Below, piece after piece: positions 1-8,972 of a DNA stretch of 64,000 nucleotides. The stretch spans positions 1-64,000 of the forward strand of contig JAEEVL010000016.1 of NCBI GenBank assembly GCA_016290875.1, given 5' to 3'. The position numbers were made by a program, and so were the translations under genes. The notes beneath the pieces were generated by a model. That model was not told the origin of the DNA, searched no databases, and worked only from the letters and a program-made list of their open reading frames with translations. How positions within the stretch are numbered: position 1 is the stretch's first letter; each line of letters starts with the position of its first letter. The DNA is from Ruminococcus sp. (GTDB lineage: Bacteria; Bacillota; Clostridia; Oscillospirales; Ruminococcaceae).

Positions 1-33
1 GGCAGGCGTTCTAACCAACTGAACTACGAGGCC
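1..33 (-). tRNA. Partial tRNA, probably tRNA-Asp (5' half only)
   Basis: Read on the minus strand, the 33 bases give an acceptor strand beginning GGCCTCG, a D-arm with AGTTCAGTTGGTTAGAA and the start of an anticodon stem GCCTGCC. The window edge cuts the gene before the anticodon, so the identity is inferred. The GCCTGCC stem and a position directly after tRNA-Val(UAC) are both typical of tRNA-Asp(GUC) in Clostridia. Confidence 0.7.
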
Positions 34-40
34 AAAGAAT

Positions 41-116
41 TGGTGGGGACTACAGGGCTCGAACCTGTGACCCTCTGCTTGTAAGGCAGATGCTCTCCCA
101 GCTGAGCTAAACCCCC
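41..116 (-). tRNA. tRNA-Val (anticodon UAC)
   Basis: The minus strand reads as a complete 76-nt tRNA: acceptor GGGGGTT pairs with AGTCCCC through two G-U pairs, followed by discriminator A and an encoded CCA at 41-43. The anticodon loop CTTACAA has TAC at 81-83, which decodes valine. The T-arm GGTTCGAGCC is intact. It lies 7 bases before the next tRNA, so the two form one transcription unit. Confidence 0.95.
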
Positions 117-160
117 ACTTTATTCTCTCGTCAGTCGGTATCAGTTCCGACGACTTTAAT

Positions 161-189
161 ATTATAGCACGGATATTATCATTTGTCAA
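161..189 (-). promoter_or_regulatory. Promoter of the Val/Asp tRNA unit
   Basis: On the minus strand TTGACA (184-189) is followed after exactly 17 bases by TATAAT (161-166). This is a perfect sigma-A type consensus about 45 bases upstream of the tRNA-Val 5' end. Confidence 0.85.
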
Positions 190-271
190 CCCTTTTTTGA
201 AAAAAATTTCAGATTTTTTTCAAATTCTTTTCAAATCACGGTATATTCAGAAAAATCAGTCCACACAAATT

Positions 272-308
272 CAAAAAAAGAATCAGGGAACCATATTCGT
301 CCCCTGAC
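272..308 (-). terminator. Intrinsic terminator after the EF-G-like gene
   Basis: On the minus strand a TCAGGG/CCCTGA stem (283-308) is followed by a run of seven T (272-279 region). It lies just after the stop of the EF-G-like gene and before the tRNA promoter. Confidence 0.7.
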
Positions 309-319
309 TCTGAAAATTT

Positions 320-2401
320 TTATTCTTCTGCGCCAACAGATGAGATAACTTCTGCAAGAAGATTTGCAGGAAGCTGCTCATATCTTACGAAGTCAAGTGT
401 AAAGCTGCCGAGACCTCTTGTAGTTTGACGGAGATACATTGCAAAGTCGTGCATCTCACGCATAGGCACCTCAGCCTGTATCATTGTAACGCCGTGTGAG
501 ACTGGCTCCATGCCGAGGACTCTGCCGCGGCGCTTATTGAGTTCGCCCATGATATCACCGGTATTATCGTCGGGAGCTGTTACCTTGAGCTCGCCGATAG
601 GCTCGAGCATTACGGGATCAGCCTGACGAAGGCCTTCCTTGTACGCGATAGAAGCAGCTGTCTTGAACGCCATTTCTGAGGAGTCAACCGGGTGGTATGA
701 ACCATCAACGAGAATAGCCTTGAGTCCGACTACAGGGCAGCCTGCAAGTACGCCCTTCTTGACTGATTCCTCGAGTCCCTTCTGTACTGCCGGGAAGTAA
801 TTCTTCGGTACCGCACCGCCGAATACCTTCTCTTCAAATACAAGTGTATCACTTACGCAGGGCTCGAATTCTATCCAAACGTGTCCGTACTGACCATGTC
901 CGCCGGACTGCTTCTTGTGCTTTCCTTCTACCTTTACCTTCTTGCGGATAGTCTCCTTATAAGCTATCTTAGGTACTGTAAGCTCAACGTCCACGCCAAA
1001 CTTTGTCTTGAGCTTTGAAGCAGCTACTTCGATATGCTGCTCACCGAGGCCGCTCAGTATCTGCTCCTTGGTATTATCATCCTGAGCATAGGTGAGAGTA
1101 GGATCTTCTTCAACAAGTCTCTGTATGCTTGCTGAGATCTTAGCTTCATCGCCCTGAGCCTTAGCCTGGACAGCCATTGAGTAGCAAGGTCTCGGGAACT
1201 CCATAGGCATAAATGCAACTATTCTTGAAGGATCTGCAAGCGTATCGCCTGTATTCGCATTAATCTTTGAAGCTACCACAATGTCGCCTGCACTTGCGCT
1301 GCTGACATCTGTCTGCTTCTTTCCGCAAAGTGTGAAGAGCTTACCTATCTTTTCTGTATTGCCGGAAGCCGAATTGATAACATCGCTGTTAGCTTTGAGT
1401 GTTCCGGACATAATACGTATCATAGACATCTTTCCTACAAAAGGATCAGCGATTGTCTTGAATACATATGCTGAGAGAGGCTCAGAAGCATCACATTTAA
1501 CTTCTACAACGTCCTCAGCTGAATTGTATGCTTCTGCTGTATACACCTCTGCAGGTGAAGGAAGAAGAAGCTCAAACTCCTTGAGGAGCATATCTATACC
1601 AGCAAGCTCAGCTGCTGATGTACATACAACAGGTGTGATAATACCGCGGTTCATACCGTCATGGATACCGTCGATGAGTTCCTTCTGTGTAAAAGGCTCA
1701 CCCTCGAAGAACTTCTCCATAAGCTCATCGGAAGTCTCGGCAACAGCCTCTGAAACAGCTGCAACAAGTCCTTCGATACGATACTCGAATTTTTCTGAAA
1801 TCTCTGCGGTAGGCATATCTGTCTCGATAGCATTGCCCTTTGCATCGTACTTGTAAGCCTTCATCTCGATGAGGTTAACGTACTCAACGATAGAGCCGTT
1901 GCTGATAACAGGTACTACAACAGGGCATACAGTAGGACCGAAAACTGTCTTGAGTTCTGTAAGAACATTGAAGAAGTTAGCATCCTTGTCGTCGATCTTA
2001 GTAACAACGAACATCTTTGACTTGCCCTGCTTCACAGCTTCTTCGTAAGCCTTGCGGGCACCTACCTTAACGCCTGACTTAGCGGATACGGTAATAAGAA
2101 CTGTATCAGCTGCACGGATACCCTCTGTCATTTCTGCTGCAAAGTCAAAGAGTCCGGGGGTGTCAAGGAGGTTAACCTTGAAATCGTTGTACTCAAACGA
2201 AGCGAGTGAAGTTCCGATAGAAATCTTTCTCTTGATCTCTTCGGGGTCATAATCGCATACTGTTGTACCGTCGGCAGTTTTGCCAAGACGGTCAGAAGCG
2301 CCAGCCTTATATAGTATAGCTTCAGCAAGCGAGGTCTTACCTGAACCATTGTGTCCGGCTAAAGCAATATTTTTGATTTTGTTAACATCGTATTCTTTCA
2401 T
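320..2401 (-). CDS. EF-G-like translational GTPase (EF-G paralog)
   Basis: About 693 residues with full EF-G architecture: N-terminal G domain, domain II, and domains III-V. The P-loop reads GHNGSGKT where true EF-G has AHIDAGKT, and the base-recognition motif is TKID rather than NKMD. Both are marks of the EF-G2/FusA2-like branch rather than the main translocase. The start is the ATG at 2401, preceded by GGGAGAAATC; an in-frame ORF extends 17 codons further but has no ribosome site. It is monocistronic, between its own promoter and a terminator. Members of this branch act on ribosomes, but the role of this copy cannot be read from sequence. Confidence 0.88.
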   Translation of the reverse strand: MKEYDVNKIKNIALAGHNGSGKTSLAEAILYKAGASDRLGKTADGTTVCDYDPEEIKRKISIGTSLASFEYNDFKVNLLDTPGLFDFAAEMTEGIRAADTVLITVSAKSGVKVGARKAYEEAVKQGKSKMFVVTKIDDKDANFFNVLTELKTVFGPTVCPVVVPVISNGSIVEYVNLIEMKAYKYDAKGNAIETDMPTAEISEKFEYRIEGLVAAVSEAVAETSDELMEKFFEGEPFTQKELIDGIHDGMNRGIITPVVCTSAAELAGIDMLLKEFELLLPSPAEVYTAEAYNSAEDVVEVKCDASEPLSAYVFKTIADPFVGKMSMIRIMSGTLKANSDVINSASGNTEKIGKLFTLCGKKQTDVSSASAGDIVVASKINANTGDTLADPSRIVAFMPMEFPRPCYSMAVQAKAQGDEAKISASIQRLVEEDPTLTYAQDDNTKEQILSGLGEQHIEVAASKLKTKFGVDVELTVPKIAYKETIRKKVKVEGKHKKQSGGHGQYGHVWIEFEPCVSDTLVFEEKVFGGAVPKNYFPAVQKGLEESVKKGVLAGCPVVGLKAILVDGSYHPVDSSEMAFKTAASIAYKEGLRQADPVMLEPIGELKVTAPDDNTGDIMGELNKRRGRVLGMEPVSHGVTMIQAEVPMREMHDFAMYLRQTTRGLGSFTLDFVRYEQLPANLLAEVISSVGAEE

Positions 2402-2450
2402 AATGATTTCTCCCTTTGGAATTATATAGCAGCTCAAACTGCATATGAAC

Positions 2451-2479
2451 ATTATAAACTATTTTTTTACTATTTGCAA
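2451..2479 (-). promoter_or_regulatory. Promoter of the EF-G-like gene
   Basis: On the minus strand TTGCAA (2474-2479), a 17-base spacer and TATAAT (2451-2456) lie about 50 bases upstream of the chosen ATG. The promoter falls in the gap after the flippase gene, so the EF-G-like gene can be transcribed alone. Confidence 0.7.
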
Positions 2480-2511
2480 TAGTCTGATAATCATTTCTAC
2501 ATTTCATATCA

Positions 2512-4050
2512 TCAGTCTAATAACTTTTTGTCAGTTTTGTACAATTCCGATACTATAAAGATGTTGCAAACGCTCTTGTTTTGTACAAACAGTATAATCA
2601 ATACAAAATATAACACTCCCCACAGTAAGACCGCTGCAACATCTGCCGCAAGACATTCTGCTCCACCGCTCAGAAGTCTCACAGCAAGCTCCGCCGCTCC
2701 CATAGTCAGAAACGCATACAGTGCCGGTCTGAATATGTCTCTCAGCGGTCTGAACTTCATTTCCGTTGAACGCAAAAGCTTTGCAAAACGAGAGCAGTTC
2801 CCTATTACGTTGCTTGCATAATACGATGCCGCTATCCCCCAGAATCCAAAACGCGGTACGAATACCAGCACCACGGATATTCTTATCGCATACTCTGCAA
2901 GATAATTGAGCGACGAAAAGCTCTGAAAACCCATTCCCTTTATCATCGCTTCCGTCACTATTTCCATATATATGAAAGGTATAACAGGCGCTATTGCTGT
3001 TATCATCCTGCCGGCAAGCTCTCCGCCGCCAAGGAGTTCCCCCGTTCTGCCGCCGTAACGCATAAGGACCGCACCTGCAAATATAGAGAATGCCAGCGTC
3101 CAACCTGTCAGTTTCTCCGCAAGTCGCTCTATTCTTTTTTTGTCACCACCGGCTGCTGCCCGCGCTGTTTCACTGACTATTATCCCCGACATCGAGCAAA
3201 GTATTACCGAGGGAAAAAACAATGCCGGTATCACTATCGCTTCAAACACACCGAACATAGCAAGAGCTTCTCCAGCGGAGTCGCCGTACTGTCTGAGACA
3301 AACAGGTATCAGCGCATCGTTTACGCTGCTCAGTACGGATGTTAGTATTCCTCCGCCCATTATAGGTATCGCAAGCGATGTGTATCCCCGAAAACTCAGG
3401 CTACCTTTTGACTGTGAACGCTTGCGTGATCTTATATAAATAACAGCAAAGAAAAGCAGCGAAAACACGTTGCCGGCAATAATACCGCCTATCATTATAC
3501 CGCATATGCTCTCTCTGCCTGTATCGCAGTTCACAAGCGTCATCATAACAATGACGGAACAGCGTATGACGAATTCCAGTATATCTCCGGCAGCTGTGAT
3601 CGATGACTTCCTGTTGGCGTTGAACCAGCCTTTCAGACACGATGATACAGCGCCCGATATCAGCGCTGCCGGCATAAGTTTTATGATATTCACCATATCA
3701 GATCCGCCGAAAAAACTCTCGCTGAATGTTCCTGCAAATACAAATATCACCGATGAAGTTGCAATGCTCAGTATGAGACAAAGAGTTATCCCATGCCTTA
3801 GTATGCGCTCAGGACACGAATTCTTCCTGCCAAGTTCTTCGGAAATAAGGCGGCTCGTACAAAGGTATGCGTTGCCGTTTGATATAACTCCGGCAAGTCC
3901 GAGAAAAGTTCCGGTGAGTGTTAGTATACCTATCGCTGATGCACCGAGACTGCGCGTTAAGAATACATTCAGCAGCAAAGCCGCCGTGTCAAGAAAAAGC
4001 TGCATTATCGTCAGAAGTATTGTATCCCGGACTATCTTGCTTTTGAACAT
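2512..4050 (-). CDS. SpoVB/MurJ-like polysaccharide flippase family membrane protein
   Basis: A 512-residue polytopic membrane protein of the MOP flippase superfamily. The opening segment (VRDTILLTIMQ, then FLTRSLGASAIGILTLTG) and the repeated hydrophobic spans through residue 500 match the stage V sporulation protein B/polysaccharide biosynthesis branch. By family it would flip lipid-linked saccharides such as lipid II or another undecaprenyl-linked glycan across the plasma membrane. The ATG at 4050 follows GGAGGAAGATACA. Its neighbours do not name a substrate. No sporulation genes are visible here, so a sporulation role is not supported. Confidence 0.82.
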   Translation of the reverse strand: MFKSKIVRDTILLTIMQLFLDTAALLLNVFLTRSLGASAIGILTLTGTFLGLAGVISNGNAYLCTSRLISEELGRKNSCPERILRHGITLCLILSIATSSVIFVFAGTFSESFFGGSDMVNIIKLMPAALISGAVSSCLKGWFNANRKSSITAAGDILEFVIRCSVIVMMTLVNCDTGRESICGIMIGGIIAGNVFSLLFFAVIYIRSRKRSQSKGSLSFRGYTSLAIPIMGGGILTSVLSSVNDALIPVCLRQYGDSAGEALAMFGVFEAIVIPALFFPSVILCSMSGIIVSETARAAAGGDKKRIERLAEKLTGWTLAFSIFAGAVLMRYGGRTGELLGGGELAGRMITAIAPVIPFIYMEIVTEAMIKGMGFQSFSSLNYLAEYAIRISVVLVFVPRFGFWGIAASYYASNVIGNCSRFAKLLRSTEMKFRPLRDIFRPALYAFLTMGAAELAVRLLSGGAECLAADVAAVLLWGVLYFVLIILFVQNKSVCNIFIVSELYKTDKKLLD

Positions 4051-4136
4051 TGTATCTTCCTCCAGTGTTTTCTAATACATTCTATGGAGAAATAATGCGA
4101 TTAATGTCACAGCAAGCTTCACAGCATAAACAAAAA

Positions 4137-4157
4137 CGGACAGCAAATCGCTGTCCG
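4137..4157 (-). terminator. Terminator of the XRE-zinc ribbon gene
   Basis: A perfect 8-bp stem CGGACAGC/GCTGTCCG with a 5-base loop. On the minus strand it is followed by TTTTTGTTT. Confidence 0.85.
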
Positions 4158-4165
4158 CATTAGCT

Positions 4166-4930
4166 TTATCTCTTTTTGTATAGTATAAGTTCGGGATCGT
4201 TCAGGTCTTTTCCGTAAGTTGATACAAGTAGGAAATCGGCATTTGCAAGTATACCGAAATAACGATCTCCGTCAGTCTCACACTCAAGCTGATTTCCGAG
4301 ATACGTAGCATTATCGCCAAGGAACTTCACACACTCTCCGTTAGGGAGCTTGTATGCCAGATTCACGTAACTGCCCACAAGTGCGTTCAGTTTTTCGACT
4401 TTTGGCATACCCGTGATGTTAAGTGCATTGAATTCGTCGATAAGCTGCTGTTTGAACTGCTCAAACTTTCCGTCATCAGCAAGCTCTTTGTGCTGTTTCC
4501 AGTAATCAAGTTCAGGCAGCTTCTGCTTCATATAGGCACGCACCTGATCTTCGGTAAAGTTTTCATTTGCCATATGATTGACGCAGACGTCTATCAGGTC
4601 ATCCATATCATGATACATATACTCGCCGTCAGCATAGCACCACTTGCAGTAATCTTCATTGAAAGCGCCGTCAGTTTCCCTGCTTATCGTTGTGTCATCA
4701 AGCGGCATTCCGCAGCACTGACATATCAGTTCGCGCGGAGAACCAAGCAGAGTATTTATAGACACATTAAAAAGTGCCGAGAGCTGCTTCAGAGTCTCTG
4801 TATTTGGTACTGTGTCGCCGGTCTCCCAGCGAGATACTGCCTGTCGGGTAACGAATACCTTTTCAGCCAGTTCTTCCTGAGACATTCCTTTCCTGGTACG
4901 GAGATCAAGTATTACATTTTTTGTTTCCAT
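4166..4930 (-). CDS. XRE-family transcriptional regulator with C-terminal zinc ribbon
   Basis: A 254-residue protein. Residues 1-65 are a Cro/C1-type helix-turn-helix (RKGMSQEELAEKVFVTRQAVSRWE, recognition helix VTRQAVSRW). Next is a cysteine-rich segment, CQCCGMP followed about 25 residues on by CKWCYADG, resembling the small putative zinc-ribbon domain often attached to these regulators. The last 80 residues (LVGSYVNLAYKLPNG...) may form a beta-rich ligand-binding domain. It is transcribed alone from its own promoter with its own terminator. Target genes and ligand are unknown. Confidence 0.82.
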   Translation of the reverse strand: METKNVILDLRTRKGMSQEELAEKVFVTRQAVSRWETGDTVPNTETLKQLSALFNVSINTLLGSPRELICQCCGMPLDDTTISRETDGAFNEDYCKWCYADGEYMYHDMDDLIDVCVNHMANENFTEDQVRAYMKQKLPELDYWKQHKELADDGKFEQFKQQLIDEFNALNITGMPKVEKLNALVGSYVNLAYKLPNGECVKFLGDNATYLGNQLECETDGDRYFGILANADFLLVSTYGKDLNDPELILYKKR

Positions 4931-4961
4931 AGAGTTTTCACCTCACATTTAGTATAACTCT

Positions 4962-4989
4962 ATTATAACATACCACAGGCAGAAAGCAA
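4962..4989 (-). promoter_or_regulatory. Candidate promoter of the XRE regulator
   Basis: On the minus strand TTGCTT (4984-4989), a 16-base spacer and TATAAT (4962-4967). The following TAGAGTTATAC partly repeats the -10 region and could be an operator half-site, but this is weak. Confidence 0.55.
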
Positions 4990-5022
4990 GCAACTGTCTG
5001 TTGCGCCAAATCGTCTGACCGA

Positions 5023-5763
5023 TTATTTCAGCAGTCTGTCCAGCATTACCTTGCGGCAGTCATTCTCGAGCTTATCGTCAAGAGGCTGAAGTGTTATCTT
5101 TTCAGATGCTCCTCTGTTCACGCAGTAGCTTATCATATAGTCAGATACCTCGGGATTCTTGGAAAGACAAGGTCCATGCAGGTAAGTCGCTATGACATTC
5201 TTCTCGAAGTAGCCTTCAAACTCGCTCGAAGCACAGTTTCCGTTTCCGCAGAGAACTTTTCCGAAAGGCGTTTTCACGCCCTTGGTTTGTCCTCCGTGAT
5301 TCTCGAAACCAACTATATCAACGCTCTTTCCGTCTAACTCTGCACGAATAACTATGTTACCGATACAGCGCAGTTTTCTGCTTGATGGCGCAACTGTATG
5401 ATAGTCAAACAGACCGAGTCCTTTTATCTCGTTGCCGTCAGCGTCACGGTAGAATTTGCCCATAAGCTGATAGCCGCCGCATATAAGGAACTGGAATGTT
5501 CCGGACTTGTAAGCTTTCATTATGCCCTCGCGGCACTTCATAAGGTCTTCGGAAATGTGCTGCTGTTCAAGGTCAGCTCCTCCGCCGATATATATGAGGT
5601 CGTAGGAAGAAAAATCCGGCTTCGGAGAATTGATAGAGTAGGAGTCCACCTGACACTCTATACCGCGCTTTGCACAGCGGTATTTCATTATCTCCATATT
5701 TCCGCCGTCACCGTAGAGGTCGAGCATATCGGCATACATATGAAGTATCTTTATGCTTTTCAT
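5023..5763 (-). CDS. gatD: Lipid II isoglutaminyl synthase, glutaminase subunit GatD
   Basis: A 246-residue class I glutamine amidotransferase of the CobB/CobQ type. The nucleophile is C95 in the motif LICGGYQLMGK and the catalytic histidine is H196 in TYLHGP, close to the positions known for staphylococcal GatD. It releases ammonia from glutamine and passes it to MurT, which amidates the alpha-carboxyl of D-Glu in the lipid II stem peptide. The gene overlaps the 3' end of murT by 4 bp (ATGA-type overlap), so the two subunits are translationally coupled. Confidence 0.93.
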   Translation of the reverse strand: MKSIKILHMYADMLDLYGDGGNMEIMKYRCAKRGIECQVDSYSINSPKPDFSSYDLIYIGGGADLEQQHISEDLMKCREGIMKAYKSGTFQFLICGGYQLMGKFYRDADGNEIKGLGLFDYHTVAPSSRKLRCIGNIVIRAELDGKSVDIVGFENHGGQTKGVKTPFGKVLCGNGNCASSEFEGYFEKNVIATYLHGPCLSKNPEVSDYMISYCVNRGASEKITLQPLDDKLENDCRKVMLDRLLK

Positions 5764-7100
5764 TTGCTGCCACCTCCATGTTTTTCGCTGTATCGTTTCA
5801 GAGCGGATCTTGTAGGCTGTACTGCCGTATAGTTCGCTATAACGAACTTTCTTCCCTCTGTACGCGCAAGCTCTTCAACAGCTTCATCAAGATCAGGCTT
5901 GACAACTATCTTCGCCGGATCATAGCCCGAACACTTTATTCTTACCGCTATGTCGTATGCTCTTGTACCGGATGTTACAACTCTTGTAACGCGCTCAAAG
6001 ATGCTGAAATTAATGTCCCATATCCATGAAACGTCAAGTCCGTCTGCAACATTATCATTGAGAACGAAGAGAAGTTCCTTTTCGCCGTTCATCTCGTTCA
6101 TTACACGGAGAGTCATATTCGCACCGACTGGATTCTTGGCAAGGTTGAGAGTTGCCTTTCTGTCACCGAGCATGAAGTTCTCCATTCTGCCGTTCTTGAC
6201 AGTATACTTCGAGATCACTTCGTCAGTTATCTTCTGGTCGATGTTGTAGAGCTTAGCAACTGCTGCAACTGCTGTCATATTATAGACGTTGTAAATGCTG
6301 TTGAGTCTCGGAGAATATGCGTGGCCGTCAGCGGTGAACACAGGCTTTTCAAGGTCTATGCTGCTCGCTGTGATGTAAGGTGTGTAGTCGCCGAATCCAC
6401 ACTTCGGACAGCGGAATTTTCCTATATGTGAATACTGGTAATAGTCGTATGTGAGCGTTTCTCCGCAGAAAGGACAGAAACGTCCCTCGGAAGCCTCGAA
6501 TATAGTATCAGTCGCAAACTGGTACCTCTCGGCTGTGAAGTATTTCACGTTCTTGTTCTTCGGATTTGCCTTTCCAAGACGGGCGGTGTTGGGATCGTTG
6601 CCGTTGAGGATAAGATTGCCCTCAAAAGTCTTGCAGAAGCCGTTTATCTTCTGTATGAGAGTCTCCATTTCGCCGTTTCGGTCAAGCTGATCGCGGAAGA
6701 AATTCAGCACGACAAGGGTATCAAGCTTGAGCTGAGAATATACAACAGGAACGTGTGATTCGTCAGTTTCAAGTACGAGAAGGTCAGCTTTAACTCTGCC
6801 CTTCATATCACAATGGCGAAGCAGCAGAGAGCATATTCCGGTATCAAGGTTGTTTCCCTCGCGGTTGATGATGAGCTTCTTGCCGCTCTTTTCAAATAGC
6901 TGCGCTATGCAGTTTGTAACGGAAGTCTTGCCGTTGGTTCCGGTTATGGCTATTATAGGACAGTCCACCTTGAACATAGAAACAGCCTTGTGTCTTGAAA
7001 GATGCCAAAGAACGATTCCCGGCAGGTTTCCTGCATTGCGGTGCATAAGCCTGAGCAGCTTGACTATTATCTTTCCTATCAGTATCTGTAATCGTTTCAA
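5760..7100 (-). CDS. murT: Lipid II isoglutaminyl synthase, ligase subunit MurT
   Basis: A 446-residue Mur-ligase-like enzyme. The ATP-binding P-loop GTNGKTS is at residues 54-60 and the conserved NFFRDQLDR segment at about 133-141. A four-cysteine zinc ribbon (C209/C212 and C231/C234) is inserted in the central domain, as in MurT proteins. The C-terminal third is the MurT-specific domain. It activates the D-Glu alpha-carboxyl of lipid II at the cytoplasmic membrane face for amidation with ammonia from GatD. It sits between the beta-helix gene and gatD on one transcript. Confidence 0.94.
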   Translation of the reverse strand: MKRLQILIGKIIVKLLRLMHRNAGNLPGIVLWHLSRHKAVSMFKVDCPIIAITGTNGKTSVTNCIAQLFEKSGKKLIINREGNNLDTGICSLLLRHCDMKGRVKADLLVLETDESHVPVVYSQLKLDTLVVLNFFRDQLDRNGEMETLIQKINGFCKTFEGNLILNGNDPNTARLGKANPKNKNVKYFTAERYQFATDTIFEASEGRFCPFCGETLTYDYYQYSHIGKFRCPKCGFGDYTPYITASSIDLEKPVFTADGHAYSPRLNSIYNVYNMTAVAAVAKLYNIDQKITDEVISKYTVKNGRMENFMLGDRKATLNLAKNPVGANMTLRVMNEMNGEKELLFVLNDNVADGLDVSWIWDINFSIFERVTRVVTSGTRAYDIAVRIKCSGYDPAKIVVKPDLDEAVEELARTEGRKFVIANYTAVQPTRSALKRYSEKHGGGSK

Positions 7101-7131
7101 TTTGTGCCTCCTGATATTTTATGCGGATGTG

Positions 7132-7797
7132 TCAGGATTTCTTGACTACGATACCGCCGGTCTTCCAAATGCTTTCAGGCTGTACTACGCCTCTTACGCA
7201 GCTTGTGGGATATATATTGGAATGAGGTCCGATGACCGTTCCGGGATTGAGCACGCTGTTGCAGCCGACTTCAACGAAATCGCCGAGCATAGCACCTATC
7301 TTCTTGATGCCAGTCTCAAGCTTTTCACTGCCGGACTTGATAACTACGTTGGTCTTGTCAGACTTGACATTAGATGTTATAGAACCTGCACCCATATGCG
7401 ATTTATAGCCGAGTATACTGTCACCGACATAATTGTAATGAGGAGTCTGCACTCCGTCGAAAAGTATGACGTTTTTAAGCTCTACTGAGTTGCCTACCAC
7501 GCAGCCTGCACCAACAAGGGCACTTCCGCGGATGAATGCACAGTGACGCACCTCCGTATCAGGTCCGATGATACAGGGAGCTCCGAGATATGCGCTCGGG
7601 AACACCTTTGCTGTCTTGTGTACCCATACATTCTCTGACGGGTTGTCGTATTCGTCAGGACTGAGCTTGTTTCCGATTGCTATAATAAGTTCCTTTATGC
7701 CCTTGAGAGCTTCCCAGGGATATTCAAAGCCTCTGAGATAGTCAGCCGCTATTGTGTGGCTGAGATCATAGAGGTCTGCTATTCTTACGTTTTCCAT
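7132..7797 (-). CDS. Left-handed beta-helix (hexapeptide repeat) acyltransferase/sugar-nucleotide enzyme-like protein
   Basis: About 221 residues with many hexapeptide-type turns between residues 55 and 210 (for example AYLGAPCIIGPDTEV, ALVGAGCVVGNSVEL, TVIGPHSNIYP), so the fold is a left-handed parallel beta-helix as in the GlmU C-domain. There is no N-terminal nucleotidyltransferase domain, so the usual database name of UDP-GlcNAc pyrophosphorylase would be a loose one. The start is the ATG at 7797, nine bases after GGAG; a TTG at 7806 lies too close to the ribosome site. It is first in an operon with murT and gatD, which suggests a cell-wall precursor role. Confidence 0.78.
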   Translation of the reverse strand: MENVRIADLYDLSHTIAADYLRGFEYPWEALKGIKELIIAIGNKLSPDEYDNPSENVWVHKTAKVFPSAYLGAPCIIGPDTEVRHCAFIRGSALVGAGCVVGNSVELKNVILFDGVQTPHYNYVGDSILGYKSHMGAGSITSNVKSDKTNVVIKSGSEKLETGIKKIGAMLGDFVEVGCNSVLNPGTVIGPHSNIYPTSCVRGVVQPESIWKTGGIVVKKS

Positions 7798-7841
7798 TTC
7801 TTCCAACTCCTGTAATGTGTTTTCGCGATGCCGCTCTTTAA

Positions 7842-7870
7842 ATTATACTATCAGCCGTTAAGAATGTCAA
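7842..7870 (-). promoter_or_regulatory. Promoter of the beta-helix-murT-gatD operon
   Basis: On the minus strand TTGACA (7865-7870), a 17-base spacer and TATAAT (7842-7847), a full consensus match. It is divergent from the SGNH lipoprotein promoter about 40 bases away. Confidence 0.85.
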
Positions 7871-7907
7871 TAATAATGTGCAGTAATGAACAAATTTTAA
7901 TTATGAC

Positions 7908-7936
7908 TTTACATTTCCGTAATTATGTGTTAAAAT
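7908..7936 (+). promoter_or_regulatory. Promoter of the SGNH lipoprotein gene
   Basis: TTTACA (7908-7913), a 17-base spacer and TAAAAT (7931-7936), followed by AAGGAG at 7960-7965. Confidence 0.7.
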
Positions 7937-7975
7937 ATACCTGATGTTATTCTAAATGTAAGGAGTTGTTTCATT

Positions 7976-8938
7976 TTGAGCAGAAAATTCAAATACATTC
8001 TTAGCTTCGCTGCAATCTGTACTGCCACTGCACTCGCAGCTGTTTCATGCGGTTCTGCATCAGACGACAGCAGCAAATCAGAACAAACTACAGCCACTGA
8101 CACTGCACCAGCTGATACTCAGCCTGCCACAGCCGCTCCTGCAACTGTTCCTGACGAGATCTTCTCTCAGCAGGCAGAAACAACTACCACTCAGGATCCC
8201 GGAAATCAGCAGGTCACTGCTCCCGAAGCTATCACTAATGCGACAGCTCCCACTGCTGATCCGAATGCAGAACCTACTATCCGTCCGTATAACCCCGATG
8301 AGATAGAGTACGGAGCTTCCTCAAATGAGGATTTCTACAAGGAAAGGCTCTATGTACTGGGAGATTCAATTTGTCACGGGTTCAATGTATACGGCTTTAT
8401 ACCGCGTGAACACTGCCTGACTCAGTCCTCTGTATCAATGTGGAACATGGACTATTTCAAATTTGATACACCGTCCGGAACTTTCGGTCTGATAGACGCT
8501 GTTGCTGCCGATCAGCCCAAACTCCTCTATATGTCGCTCGGAATGAATGACGTGAACCTCCACAAACCGCAGGACTTCGCTGACAAGTATGTGACTGTTG
8601 CTAATCAGATAATCGAAAGAGATCCTGATATCAATATTGTTATTGCCGGCGTTACTCCTATAAACTCCGATATAAGCTCATTTACTACAAATGAGAATAT
8701 CCGCAGCTATAATGCTGCTCTTGAAAACACAATTAAAGCTGAAAACTCAACTCGTCTGTATTATTTTGACGCTTACTCCGTACTTGCAGATCCCGAAACC
8801 CTCTCCATGAGAGACGGTGCTACTTCCGGTGACGGCATACACCTTTCAACTAAGTGCTACACCGATCTGCTCACCGAGCTTTACAGCTTCCTCGACAGAA
8901 CTCCGGTAATGGATCAGATAAAGGCTTCTGAAGAATAA
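7976..8938 (+). CDS. Secreted SGNH/GDSL-hydrolase lipoprotein
   Basis: A 320-residue protein starting at a TTG that lies 10 bases after AAGGAG. A signal peptide ends in the lipobox AVSC (C25), so it is probably lipid-anchored outside the membrane. Residues 26-115 are a low-complexity Thr/Ala/Pro/Gln linker. From residue 126 an SGNH fold follows: block I GDS with the candidate nucleophile S132, block III GMND, and block V DGIHL carrying the Asp-His pair. The family includes esterases acting on acetylated glycans or lipids. A cell-surface deacetylase or esterase role is plausible; the substrate is unknown. Confidence 0.85.
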   Translation: MSRKFKYILSFAAICTATALAAVSCGSASDDSSKSEQTTATDTAPADTQPATAAPATVPDEIFSQQAETTTTQDPGNQQVTAPEAITNATAPTADPNAEPTIRPYNPDEIEYGASSNEDFYKERLYVLGDSICHGFNVYGFIPREHCLTQSSVSMWNMDYFKFDTPSGTFGLIDAVAADQPKLLYMSLGMNDVNLHKPQDFADKYVTVANQIIERDPDINIVIAGVTPINSDISSFTTNENIRSYNAALENTIKAENSTRLYYFDAYSVLADPETLSMRDGATSGDGIHLSTKCYTDLLTELYSFLDRTPVMDQIKASEE

Positions 8939-8940
8939 TC

Positions 8941-8970
8941 AAAAGGCTTCCGTAAAACGGAAGCCTTTTT
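8941..8970. terminator. Bidirectional terminator between the SGNH gene and hisE
   Basis: A hairpin AAAAGGCTTCCG/CGGAAGCCTTTTT with a TAAAA loop. It has an A-tract on one side and a T-tract on the other, so it can stop both the SGNH transcript and the convergent his operon. Confidence 0.92.
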
Positions 8971-8972
8971 CA

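Noticed and set aside
1281..1856. 191-residue open frame on the plus strand inside the EF-G-like gene
   Set aside because: It is antisense to a well-supported GTPase, is Ser/Ile-rich without motif, and has no ribosome site.
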